Source: Nitrospirota bacterium
GTDB taxonomy: Bacteria > Nitrospirota > Thermodesulfovibrionia > Thermodesulfovibrionales > JdFR-85
Assembly (NCBI GenBank): GCA_013151785.1
Contig: JAADHP010000110.1
Coordinates: 1,059 to 6,491 of the forward strand
DNA length: 5,433 nt
Direction of reading: 5' to 3'
Numbering within the stretch: position 1 is the stretch's first letter; the number at the start of each line of letters is the position of its first letter. The notes below the pieces were generated by a model. It made no database searches. It worked only from the letters and a program-made list of their open reading frames with translations, and was not told the DNA's origin. The position numbers were made by a program, and so were the translations under genes. Positions 1-5,433 of this stretch are shown piece by piece.

Positions 1-1866
1 TGGAGGGACTTTTTAGGTAATCTATCACCCTGTGGAGAGGAAGAGATACATGTTGAGGACTCTCTTGGAAGAATAACCTCAAGACCTGTTTTTGCTCTTA
101 TTTCATCTCCTTTCTACCATTCATCTGCAATGGATGGCTATGCTGTAAGGTTCACTGATACCTTTGGTGCCACTGAAAAGGCCCCTGTATCATTGAGAAT
201 AGGTAAAGAGGCCATACCTGTAAACACTGGAGAGCCACTCCAAGAGGGATACAATGCAGTAATCATGATTGAGGATGTTTATGAGCGTGATGGCCAGATT
301 TTTATACACTCTCCTGTGGCTCCCTACCAGCATGTGAGAACAGTGGGAGAGGATATTGTACAGACAGAACTGATTCTCCCTGAAAACCATCAGATCAGGC
401 CTGTTGATATAGGTGCCATGCTTGCAGGTGGTCATACCACTGTGCATGTAAGAAAAAGACCCCTTTTTATTGTCATACCTACAGGGTCAGAGATCATCAG
501 ACCAGGTGAGAGGATTCAAAAGGGAAAGATTATCGACTCAAACAGCTACATGATAGGGTCCCTTTTAAACCAGTGGGGGGCTGAGTACAGGAGGATTGAT
601 ATTGTACCTGATGAGAAAGAGAGGCTTAAAGAGGAGATTCTCCTGTCCCTTGAGAACTCTGATGGGGTGATTATTATTGCAGGAACCTCTGCAGGTACAA
701 AGGACTTTACTCCCAATATAGTGGAGGAAATAGGTGATATAATTGTACATGGTGTTAGCATAAAGCCAGGCCGTCCAGTGCTTCTTGCCTCAGTAAAAGG
801 GAAGCCTGTAATCGGTGTTCCAGGATATCCTGTAAGTGCCTATGTTACCTTTGAGATATTTGGCAGGATGATGGTTAATCATCTCCTGTCAATAACCACC
901 GAAAAAAAGGAAACCATCAGAGGAAAAGTCTCAAGACCTGTTGCATCCACCTTTGGTCAGGAAGAGTTTCTGAGGGTAAAGATTGGCATGGTAAACAACC
1001 AGTACATAGTTACTCCTGTAGGAAGGGGTGCTGGTGCACTGATGACCCTGCAGAGGGCTGATGGTATTGTAAGAATACCTCCAAATACAGAGCTTCTTGA
1101 GGCTGGTAGCACAGTGGATGTCCATCTTATGAGAAGAAAGGATGAGATTGAGGGTACAGTGGTATGTATTGGAAGCCATGACAATACCCTTGATATACTT
1201 GCCAATCAATTGAGAAAAAGGTATCCAGGGTTCAGTCTGTCCTCATCCCATGTAGGTTCAATGGGTGGCCTTACAGCCATCAGAAGGGGTGAGGCTCATA
1301 TAGGAGGCACACACCTTCTTGATGAAGAAACAGGTCAGTACAATATACCTTTTATAAAGAAGATCCTTGGTGACAGACCCATTGTACTGATAAACCTTGT
1401 TTATCGAAAGCAGGGTCTGATAGTACCAAAGGGCAATCCAAAGAATATCATCTCTCTGAAGGACCTCACAAGGGATGATATAGTGTTCATTAATCGGCAG
1501 AGGGGCTCAGGAACAAGATTGCTACTGGACAGGTCATTAAAGGAGCTTGGTATCAATCCACAGCAGATAGAGGGGTATGATAAGGAGGAGTTTACCCATA
1601 TGGGTGTGGCCTCTGCAGTTGCCTCAGGTGTGGCAGATGTGGGAATGGGTATTCTCACTGCCTCAATAGCACTGGGACTTGATTTTGTACCAGTAGCAGA
1701 TGAGAGATACGACCTTGTTTTTGATAAAAACAGCATGTCACTTCCCCAGGTACAGGCACTTGTAGAGATAATCAGAACAGATGAAGAATTCAGGCAGATT
1801 GTCCAATCCCTTGGTGGATATGACACTAAGGATATGGGAAATGTTATCTATGAACAGGATCCATGA
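1..1866 (+). CDS. moeA: MoeA-type molybdopterin molybdenumtransferase fused to a C-terminal PBP-like domain (5' partial)
   Basis: The reading frame is open from base 1, so the gene starts left of the window; 621 residues are visible and perhaps 20-30 are missing. The ATG at 130 is not the start: it is the Met of the conserved SAMDGYAV motif (visible residues 42-49), and MoeA-like sequence (VEDSLGRITSRPV) precedes it. The MoCF-binding domain spans about residues 152-290, with PTGSEI, DSNSYMIG, AGTSAGTKDF, SIKPGRP and GVPGYPVSAY replacing the classic GGvSvGdyD and LPGNP motifs. A MoeA C-terminal barrel follows to about 377. Residues 385-608 form a PBP-like/LysR-substrate-binding-type domain (GSMGGL, HLLDEETGQYN, NRQRGSGTR, GVADVGMGI). 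MoeA inserts molybdate into adenylylated molybdopterin in the cytoplasm. The added domain is known from MoeA/LysR-domain fusions and may bind a small ligand or oxyanion, which is inference. It overlaps the next gene by ATGA. Family assignment is firm; the ligand and metal (Mo or W) are open. Confidence 0.93.
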   Translation, partial: WRDFLGNLSPCGEEEIHVEDSLGRITSRPVFALISSPFYHSSAMDGYAVRFTDTFGATEKAPVSLRIGKEAIPVNTGEPLQEGYNAVIMIEDVYERDGQIFIHSPVAPYQHVRTVGEDIVQTELILPENHQIRPVDIGAMLAGGHTTVHVRKRPLFIVIPTGSEIIRPGERIQKGKIIDSNSYMIGSLLNQWGAEYRRIDIVPDEKERLKEEILLSLENSDGVIIIAGTSAGTKDFTPNIVEEIGDIIVHGVSIKPGRPVLLASVKGKPVIGVPGYPVSAYVTFEIFGRMMVNHLLSITTEKKETIRGKVSRPVASTFGQEEFLRVKIGMVNNQYIVTPVGRGAGALMTLQRADGIVRIPPNTELLEAGSTVDVHLMRRKDEIEGTVVCIGSHDNTLDILANQLRKRYPGFSLSSSHVGSMGGLTAIRRGEAHIGGTHLLDEETGQYNIPFIKKILGDRPIVLINLVYRKQGLIVPKGNPKNIISLKDLTRDDIVFINRQRGSGTRLLLDRSLKELGINPQQIEGYDKEEFTHMGVASAVASGVADVGMGILTASIALGLDFVPVADERYDLVFDKNSMSLPQVQALVEIIRTDEEFRQIVQSLGGYDTKDMGNVIYEQDP

Positions 1867-3332
1867 AACAGGGGCTATGTTTTATAAAATCAATAGAACT
1901 TGACAGACCCTCTTCAAACGACAAAAGGGCAGATTATGAGAGATTAAAGGAGTCCCTTCAAACAGATGAACTCTCTCTGTCTCTTGACCTTTTAAAGACA
2001 CTTCCCGGGGTATTAAGAGAAAAGGACTTTTTCTTGAAACCTGTACTTTTTCATATGGATGGCAGGCACATTTTGCTTGAACTTTTCTCTGAACAATGCC
2101 TTGGGGTAGCTATTGATATTGGTACAACCAACCTGGTGGCATCACTATATGATTTTGTAACAGCAGAGAAACTCTCAGTCTTCACCATTCAGAATCCCCA
2201 GCTATCTTTTGGAGTAGATATCCTGAGTAGAATCCATTATGCAATGGTTCATAATGTTGAAGAGTTACAAAGGGCTTTGATAGAGGGTATTAATAAATTG
2301 ATCATCTCTGTATGTAAAGATGCAGGAGTAGTACCTGAGAATATCTATGCAGCATCTGTTTGTGCCAACACAGTGATGACCCATTTTCTCCTTGGCCTTG
2401 AGGTAAGATACATACCTGTTGAACCATACATACCTGTGGTGCACTGTCCAGAGATAATCAGGGCCAGGGAAATAGATATTCATATTAATAGAGAAGGACT
2501 AATCTATATCTTTCCCAATGCAGGCAGTTATGTGGGTGGTGATATTATTGCAGGTATTATTGCAACAGAACTGCATAGAAGGGAAAGTACCTCTATACTG
2601 ATAGATGTGGGCACCAATGCAGAGGTTGTTATAGGTAACAGAGACTGGATACTTGTGGGTGCAGGTGCGGCAGGGCCTGCCCTTGAGGGTGGAATCATAT
2701 CATCAGGCATGATGGCAGAAGATGGTGCTATCTATCGGATTGACATTGATGACAGAGACAGATCAATTAAATATAAGACCATAAAAGATACACCTCCAAG
2801 GGGCATATGTGGTTCAGGAGTGATTGACCTTGTGGCTGAACTTTACAGAACAGGTATTATTGATAACAGGGGAAGGATAAAAGAACGTACAGATTATATA
2901 AAGGAAAAAGAAGGCCACCTGTTCATTGAGATAGCTGATTCAATTGGCATTACAGAAAGGGAGATAGAGAACTTCCTCAGATCAAAGGCTGCCATGTTTA
3001 CATCCATATATGTGCTTGTAAGATCCATTGGTCTTAGCTTCTCTGACATAGAAAGGATATACATAGCTGGTGCCCTTGGTTCAGGTGTAAGGGTGGAGAA
3101 GGCACAGACCCTCGGGATGTTACCCCTCATTGATAAAGACAGATTCATCAGTGTGGGCAATAGTGCCCTGAAAGGCGCAGAGATGTTCCTCATGGATGCA
3201 TCCCTTATTGCTGAGATCAGGGATGTACAGTCAAGGATTACCTACCATGAGATGAATACTGACAGGGACTTTATGATGCTCTTCCCTTCTGCACTTTTTA
3301 TACCTCACGCTGAACCTGAAATGCTGAGTTGA
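1863..3332 (+). CDS. ASKHA-domain ATPase of the corrinoid-activator (RACo/DUF4445) family, lacking a ferredoxin domain
   Basis: This 489-residue protein matches the RACo type of ATP-dependent reductive activator of corrinoid proteins. Residues 10-75 resemble the linker region (IELDRPSSNDKRADYERL). The ASKHA core has a first phosphate loop at 84-90 (IDIGTTN), NPQLSFGVDILSRI at 111-124, NAGSYVGGD at 219-227, a second phosphate loop at 247-253 (IDVGTNA), GGIISSGMMAEDGAI at 276-290, GICGSGVIDL at 314-323, and an adenosine-type motif IAGALGSGV at 401-409. Typical members carry an N-terminal [2Fe-2S] domain of about 90 residues. Here the protein begins directly at the linker, and its first 78 residues hold one cysteine (C6), so no cluster can be bound there; no C-terminal Cys-rich ferredoxin is present either. 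The ATG overlaps the preceding stop (ATGA), with only a weak AGGA at 1856-1859, which suggests translational coupling. It may activate a corrinoid or other metal enzyme using a separate electron donor. Substrate and partner are unknown. Confidence 0.88.
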   Translation: MKQGLCFIKSIELDRPSSNDKRADYERLKESLQTDELSLSLDLLKTLPGVLREKDFFLKPVLFHMDGRHILLELFSEQCLGVAIDIGTTNLVASLYDFVTAEKLSVFTIQNPQLSFGVDILSRIHYAMVHNVEELQRALIEGINKLIISVCKDAGVVPENIYAASVCANTVMTHFLLGLEVRYIPVEPYIPVVHCPEIIRAREIDIHINREGLIYIFPNAGSYVGGDIIAGIIATELHRRESTSILIDVGTNAEVVIGNRDWILVGAGAAGPALEGGIISSGMMAEDGAIYRIDIDDRDRSIKYKTIKDTPPRGICGSGVIDLVAELYRTGIIDNRGRIKERTDYIKEKEGHLFIEIADSIGITEREIENFLRSKAAMFTSIYVLVRSIGLSFSDIERIYIAGALGSGVRVEKAQTLGMLPLIDKDRFISVGNSALKGAEMFLMDASLIAEIRDVQSRITYHEMNTDRDFMMLFPSALFIPHAEPEMLS

Positions 3333-3396
3333 TGTAAGCAAAAAGTTCCAATCACCTCTGTCTAATAAAAAACCTATTCAATCACCCTCACCCTGA

Positions 3397-3442
3397 CCCT
3401 CTCACGGAGGAAAGGATCCTGAAGAATCTATCTTAGAGAGGG
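3397..3442. repeat. CCCTCTC / GAGAGGG hairpin, REP-like
   Basis: CCCTCTC (3397-3403) is the exact reverse complement of GAGAGGG (3436-3442), with a 32-base loop containing the palindrome AGGATCCT. The left arm ends a pyrimidine-rich run, CACCCTCACCCTGACCC. From memory this resembles dispersed intergenic repeats in many bacteria that begin CCCTCACCC and end GAGAGGG. There is no T-run, so it is not a classical terminator. The right arm overlaps the start of the larger inverted repeat, so the two may be parts of one element. Confidence 0.5.
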
Positions 3443-3589
3443 GCAACAGGTGGTTCATCAGGGCATTGATGCAATAGGATTTAAATTATAACCAGACAGA
3501 GCCTTTTCAGCCTTAAGGTGATACATAAGTATGCTGGTGTAAGTTACTGTAGGTATTGCTACATGGCCTTCTTCACCACCTGTTGCCCC
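3440..3589. repeat. 150-base near-palindrome with perfect 15-base terminal arms (MITE-like or structured)
   Basis: GGGGCAACAGGTGGT at 3440-3454 is exactly matched by its reverse complement ACCACCTGTTGCCCC at 3575-3589. Inside are further paired segments in the same register: AGGGCAT against ATGGCCT with one mismatch, GCAATA (3471-3476) with TATTGC (3554-3559), and CCAG with CTGG flanking a centre that holds the palindrome CCTTAAGG. The whole could fold as one long imperfect hairpin. A 15-base perfect match is not expected by chance in a gap this size. No clear target-site duplication is visible at the edges. Possible explanations are a non-autonomous mobile element, a dispersed intergenic repeat, or a transcript-end structure between convergent genes. 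Confidence 0.65.
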
Positions 3590-3675
3590 CTTATGACTCC
3601 TGACTGTTTACTGTTGTATTATGTCACCCTGCTTTTCCTCTTTCTTGCAGAATCTCTTTGGACAGTAATGAGTTC

Positions 3676-3999
3676 TTAATCTCCTTCTGTAAGAACATCA
3701 TCAATCCAGCTGATAGCTGCTGAGACCGTTGGAAATCCGATGGTGCTTGTTAGAAGAATGACAGCATGATAAACCTCCTCTTTAGTGGCTCCTGCCTCAA
3801 TGGCCCGCCTGGCATGGCTGTGTACTGCACCTTCCGACCTGATGGCTGCTGCAGCAGCAAGCTGAATAAGATGTGAGGTCTTCTCATCAATAGGCCCCTG
3901 TTTTCTCACCACCCTGCCAAGATTTCCCACAGCCTTAAATAGCTCTTTGTAACGTTTCTTGATCTCTGAATACTGTTTTGGAAGTTTTCCCTTAGACAT
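3676..3999 (-). CDS. Carboxymuconolactone decarboxylase / AhpD-like family protein without cysteines
   Basis: The protein has 107 residues from the ATG at 3999, chosen because AGGAGGT lies 6 bases upstream; a longer frame from 4038 would add 13 residues that look non-conserved and would place the ribosome binding site inside the gene. Residues about 20-105 form an all-helical CMD/AhpD-like domain with recognisable segments: KTSHLIQLAAAAAIRSEGAV, HSHARRAIEAGATKEEV, and GFPTVSAAISWIDDVL near the end. AhpD-type peroxidase-reductases use a CxxC pair where this protein has EGAVHSHA, and the protein contains no cysteine at all, so thiol-disulfide chemistry is excluded. The conserved His of the HSHARRA segment remains. 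Members of this small-protein family are usually oligomeric and most have no known reaction. The gene stands alone, divergent from fliL and convergent with the ASKHA gene. Family is firm; function is unknown. Confidence 0.85.
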   Translation of the reverse strand: MSKGKLPKQYSEIKKRYKELFKAVGNLGRVVRKQGPIDEKTSHLIQLAAAAAIRSEGAVHSHARRAIEAGATKEEVYHAVILLTSTIGFPTVSAAISWIDDVLTEGD

Positions 4000-4005
4000 T
4001 TCAAA

Positions 4006-4012
4006 ACCTCCT
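4006..4012 (-). promoter_or_regulatory. Ribosome binding site of the CMD-family gene
   Basis: The minus strand reads AGGAGGT, a near-ideal Shine-Dalgarno sequence, 6 bases before the ATG at 3999. It decides the start against the upstream in-frame ATG at 4038. Confidence 0.8.
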
Positions 4013-4028
4013 CTATGGATTTTCCAAT

Positions 4029-4057
4029 ATTCTACCATATAAACGGGTCAATGGTAG
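4029..4057 (-). promoter_or_regulatory. Candidate extended -10 promoter overlapped by a 7-base dyad (CMD-family gene)
   Basis: On the minus strand TGGTAGAAT (4037 down to 4029) has a TG extension and a TAGAAT hexamer matching 5 of 6 bases of the -10 consensus; transcription would start near 4022, giving a leader of about 23 bases. No good -35 lies 17 bases upstream. CTACCAT (4032-4038) and ATGGTAG (4051-4057) form an exact inverted repeat with a 12-base spacer. One arm covers the -10 and the other lies upstream, an arrangement compatible with an operator. This is inferred from sequence alone. Confidence 0.35.
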
Positions 4058-4119
4058 CAGAAATAATATGGATTGTTGATATTGTGTAATAGATTGAAAT
4101 CACCGATAGCGATTCCTGT

Positions 4120-4149
4120 TTGATGTTCGTCAAAAAAATGGCATATAAA
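4120..4149 (+). promoter_or_regulatory. Candidate sigma-70-type promoter P1 upstream of fliL
   Basis: TTGATG (4120-4125) and TATAAA (4144-4149) are separated by 18 bases; they match 4 of 6 and 5 of 6 consensus positions. The start would lie near 4156, leaving a leader of about 115 bases before fliL. No good sigma-54 (TGGCAC-N5-TTGC) or sigma-28 site was found in this gap. Confidence 0.35.
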
Positions 4150-4173
4150 AAGAATAAACCTCATGTCATTCTA

Positions 4174-4203
4174 TTGACATTCAAAATCATATTGAAATAT
4201 CAA
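4174..4203 (+). promoter_or_regulatory. Candidate sigma-70-type promoter P2 upstream of fliL
   Basis: TTGACA (4174-4179) is a perfect -35 hexamer, followed after 18 bases by TATCAA (4198-4203), which matches 4 of 6 -10 positions. The start would lie near 4210, about 60 bases before fliL. The -35 is embedded in a dyad, ATGTCA (4163-4168) and TGACAT (4175-4180), which could be an operator. Confidence 0.4.
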
Positions 4204-4258
4204 CAAGATAGCAAGCAGGCATAGAATTTGATTTTATTGCCCTGAATTCCAGAATGAT

Positions 4259-4267
4259 AAGGGAGGT
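4259..4267 (+). promoter_or_regulatory. Ribosome binding site of fliL
   Basis: AAGGGAGGT ends 4 bases before the ATG at 4272. It lies inside the longer frame that would begin at 4254, so it supports the shorter protein beginning MAEEKEE. Confidence 0.75.
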
Positions 4268-4271
4268 AAAA

Positions 4272-4769
4272 ATGGCAGAGGAAAAGGAAGAGGTACAAAA
4301 GGAAGAGGAAAAGCCAAAAAAGAAGGGAAAGTCAAAACTGATAATAATAATTGTTCTTGTGCTGGTACTTGCTGGTGGAGGTGGTTTTTTTGCTTATACA
4401 AAGTTTTTTGCCAATAAAGGCTCTGCAAACACTGAGGAGGTCAAAAAGGAGGAGGATCTAATAAAAGAAGAGGAACCAATGCTTTTTTCACTTGAGCCCT
4501 TTGTGGTCAATCTTTCAGACAGGGGTAGATTTTTAAAGGTTACACTTAAGCTTGAACTTGTTGATAAAAGATATGAAAAACTTGCTGAGGCACGTGTTCC
4601 ACAGATAAGGGATGCAATAATTACCCTTATAAGTAGTAAATCCGCTGAGTCAATTTCCACTCCTGAGGGCAAGTTCCAGTTGAAGGACGAACTGTTGATG
4701 AGGGCCAATTCAGCAACAGGCAGGGATATATTTAAAAACGTTTATTTTACAGATTTTGTAATGCAATGA
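4272..4769 (+). CDS. fliL: Flagellar basal body-associated protein FliL
   Basis: The 165-residue protein starts at 4272, where a strong ribosome binding site precedes ATG; an upstream in-frame ATG at 4254 would add only MIREVK and has no such site. Residues 1-22 are a highly charged Lys/Glu cytoplasmic tail, and 23-43 form one membrane helix (IIIIVLVLVLAGGGGFFAY). Next comes an acidic/basic linker (about 44-69) and then the FliL domain: LEPFVVNLSD at 74-83, RFLKVTLKLEL at 86-96, VPQIRDAIITLISSKSAESI at 109-128, EGKFQLKDELLMRAN at 132-146, and the characteristic end VYFTDFVMQ. Length and layout are normal for the family. FliL sits in the inner membrane around the basal body, associates with the MotA/MotB stator and supports torque. 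Its stop overlaps the fliM start by ATGA, the common fliL-fliM order. Confidence 0.93.
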   Translation: MAEEKEEVQKEEEKPKKKGKSKLIIIIVLVLVLAGGGGFFAYTKFFANKGSANTEEVKKEEDLIKEEEPMLFSLEPFVVNLSDRGRFLKVTLKLELVDKRYEKLAEARVPQIRDAIITLISSKSAESISTPEGKFQLKDELLMRANSATGRDIFKNVYFTDFVMQ

Positions 4770-5433
4770 GCGATATACTTTCACAGGATGAGGTTGATGC
4801 CCTGCTAAAGGGTGTTGAAGAGGGTGAGGTAGATACCGAGCCCAAGGCACCTCCGCCACAGGATATAACCTCTTATGATCTGACAAGTCAGGAACGGATC
4901 ATCAGGGGAAGGATGCCAGGGCTTGAGAGTGTGCATGAGAGGTTTGCCTGGTTGATGAGGGTAAGACTTTCTAATTTTCTAAAGAAATTCGTAGCTGTCT
5001 CAGTACAGGGAATAAACACTATAAAGTTTGGTGAACTTATGAAGAATATTCCCCTTCCATCAAGTATCAACATGTTTAAGATGAGACCGCTCAAGGGCCA
5101 CTCTCTTATGATCTTCGAGGCCCCTTTTGTTTTTGCCATGGTAGAGTATTTTTTCGGTGGTTCAAGGGCAAGTCATGTCAAGACTGAAGGCAGGAATTTT
5201 ACAGCTGTTGAACAGAGGTTAATCAGTAAGATACTTAACATGTGTCTTGAGGAGTTTGAGAAGTCCTGGAAGGCAATATGTGAAATAAAAACAGAGTTTG
5301 CAGGTGCTGAAACAAATCCCCAGTTTGTTACCATTCTTACCCCCACTGACGTAATTATAAAGATAGAGATACATGTTGAACTGGAGGATTTTACAGGAAA
5401 GATACATATTGGAATCCCCTACGCTACAATAGA
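4766..5433 (+). CDS. fliM: Flagellar motor switch protein FliM (3' partial)
   Basis: The frame begins at the ATG overlapping the fliL stop and stays open to the window edge: 222 complete codons of a protein usually near 330 residues. Residues 4-16 (ILSQDEVDALLKG) match the N-terminal CheY-P-binding segment. A variable acidic, Pro-rich linker follows (about 17-38). The middle CheC-like domain begins near 42 and includes FGELMKNIPLPSSINMFKMR (88-107), FFGGSR (129-134), EGRNFTAVEQRLI (141-153), NPQFVTI (184-190) and GKIHIGIPYATI at the visible end. The C-terminal FliN-like domain lies beyond the window. FliM forms the middle of the C-ring, linking FliG to FliN and switching rotation when CheY-P binds. 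The usual GGxG motif reads GGSR. No Shine-Dalgarno sequence is visible before the start, so translation probably depends on coupling to fliL. Confidence 0.95.
   Translation, partial: MSDILSQDEVDALLKGVEEGEVDTEPKAPPPQDITSYDLTSQERIIRGRMPGLESVHERFAWLMRVRLSNFLKKFVAVSVQGINTIKFGELMKNIPLPSSINMFKMRPLKGHSLMIFEAPFVFAMVEYFFGGSRASHVKTEGRNFTAVEQRLISKILNMCLEEFEKSWKAICEIKTEFAGAETNPQFVTILTPTDVIIKIEIHVELEDFTGKIHIGIPYATI

Larger units (their letters stand above)
3333..3675. other. Gap between convergent genes, no convincing gene
   Basis: This 343-base stretch separates the stop of the ASKHA gene from the stop of the minus-strand CMD gene. Both strands were read in all frames, and no frame combines a start codon, a ribosome binding site and adequate length. 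It contains a direct repeat CAATCACC (3349-3356 and 3379-3386), a hairpin made from CCCTCTC/GAGAGGG, an 8-base palindrome AGGATCCT (3413-3420), and a long inverted repeat (3440-3589). No classical stem plus T-run terminator was found for either convergent transcript. Confidence 0.7.
4073..4206. repeat. 11-base perfect inverted repeat spanning the divergent promoter region
   Basis: TTGTTGATATT (4073-4083) and AATATCAACAA (4196-4206) are exact reverse complements separated by 112 bases. The right arm overlaps the candidate -10 hexamer upstream of fliL. The arms could be paired regulator sites or the ends of a small element; no internal gene is present. AT-richness raises the chance-match rate, so the assignment is tentative. 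Confidence 0.4.

Noticed and set aside
130..132. ATG at 130 as the start of the MoeA gene
   Set aside because: It is the internal Met of the SAMDGYAV motif, and the frame is open with MoeA-like residues back to base 1; the true start is outside the window.
1401..1826. 141-codon minus-strand open frame inside the MoeA fusion
   Set aside because: It lies antisense to a clearly conserved domain, has Ser/Pro-rich shadow composition and no recognisable motif.
3672..3696. GTTCTT / AAGAAC hairpin at the end of the CMD gene as a terminator
   Set aside because: The stem has only 6 AT-rich pairs with a 13-base loop, and no T-run follows on the minus strand.
4103..4108. CCGATA as a sigma-28 -10 element
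   Set aside because: No TAAA-type -35 lies at the expected 15-base spacing upstream.
4139..4155. TGGCAT as the start of a sigma-54 promoter for the flagellar genes
   Set aside because: There is no TTGC-type -12 element at the required spacing.
4394..4708. 104-codon minus-strand open frame inside fliL
   Set aside because: It is antisense to conserved FliL sequence; its Ser/Leu-rich composition is the mirror of Lys/Glu-rich coding.
1..5433. CRISPR array, tRNA, rRNA or transposase gene
   Set aside because: No regularly spaced direct repeats, cloverleaf-like segment, rRNA-like stretch or transposase motif was seen on either strand.

Overview
The window looks like a piece of a bacterial chromosome: moderately AT-rich, with many AGA/AGG arginine and ATA isoleucine codons and tightly packed genes. 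The gene content (a MoeA fused to a periplasmic-binding-like domain, a RACo-type ASKHA ATPase, flagellar fliL/fliM) fits an anaerobic, motile, Gram-negative-type bacterium of the Nitrospirota/Desulfobacterota kind. That placement is inferred from gene content and composition only; no marker gene here fixes the taxon.

Layout. (1) 1-3332, plus strand: a two-gene operon. The first gene enters from the left edge and encodes a MoeA-type molybdenum-insertion enzyme with a C-terminal PBP-like domain. It overlaps by ATGA the second gene, an ASKHA-fold ATPase of the corrinoid-activator (RACo/DUF4445) family that lacks the usual N-terminal [2Fe-2S] ferredoxin domain. (2) 3333-3675: a 343-base gap between convergent genes with no convincing gene. 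It holds a roughly 150-base near-palindrome with perfect 15-base arms, preceded by a CCCTCTC/GAGAGGG hairpin; it looks like a dispersed repeat or MITE-like remnant and may also separate the convergent transcripts. (3) 3676-3999, minus strand: a small cysteine-free carboxymuconolactone decarboxylase/AhpD-like protein with a strong ribosome binding site. (4) 4000-4271: a divergent regulatory region with candidate promoters on both strands and several inverted repeats. (5) 4272-5433, plus strand: fliL and, overlapping by ATGA, fliM, which runs off the right edge.

How the genes work together. The MoeA fusion and the ASKHA protein are probably translationally coupled and may share a role in metal-cofactor metabolism (molybdenum or tungsten cofactor, and possibly corrinoid-enzyme activation); this link is inference. 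FliL and FliM belong to the flagellar motor: FliL is a membrane protein near the stator and FliM is the C-ring switch protein that binds CheY-P. No link between the flagellar pair and the left-hand genes is visible.

No wholly new system can be demonstrated. The most notable points are the ferredoxin-less ASKHA ATPase coupled to a MoeA-PBP fusion and the long inverted-repeat element between the convergent genes.
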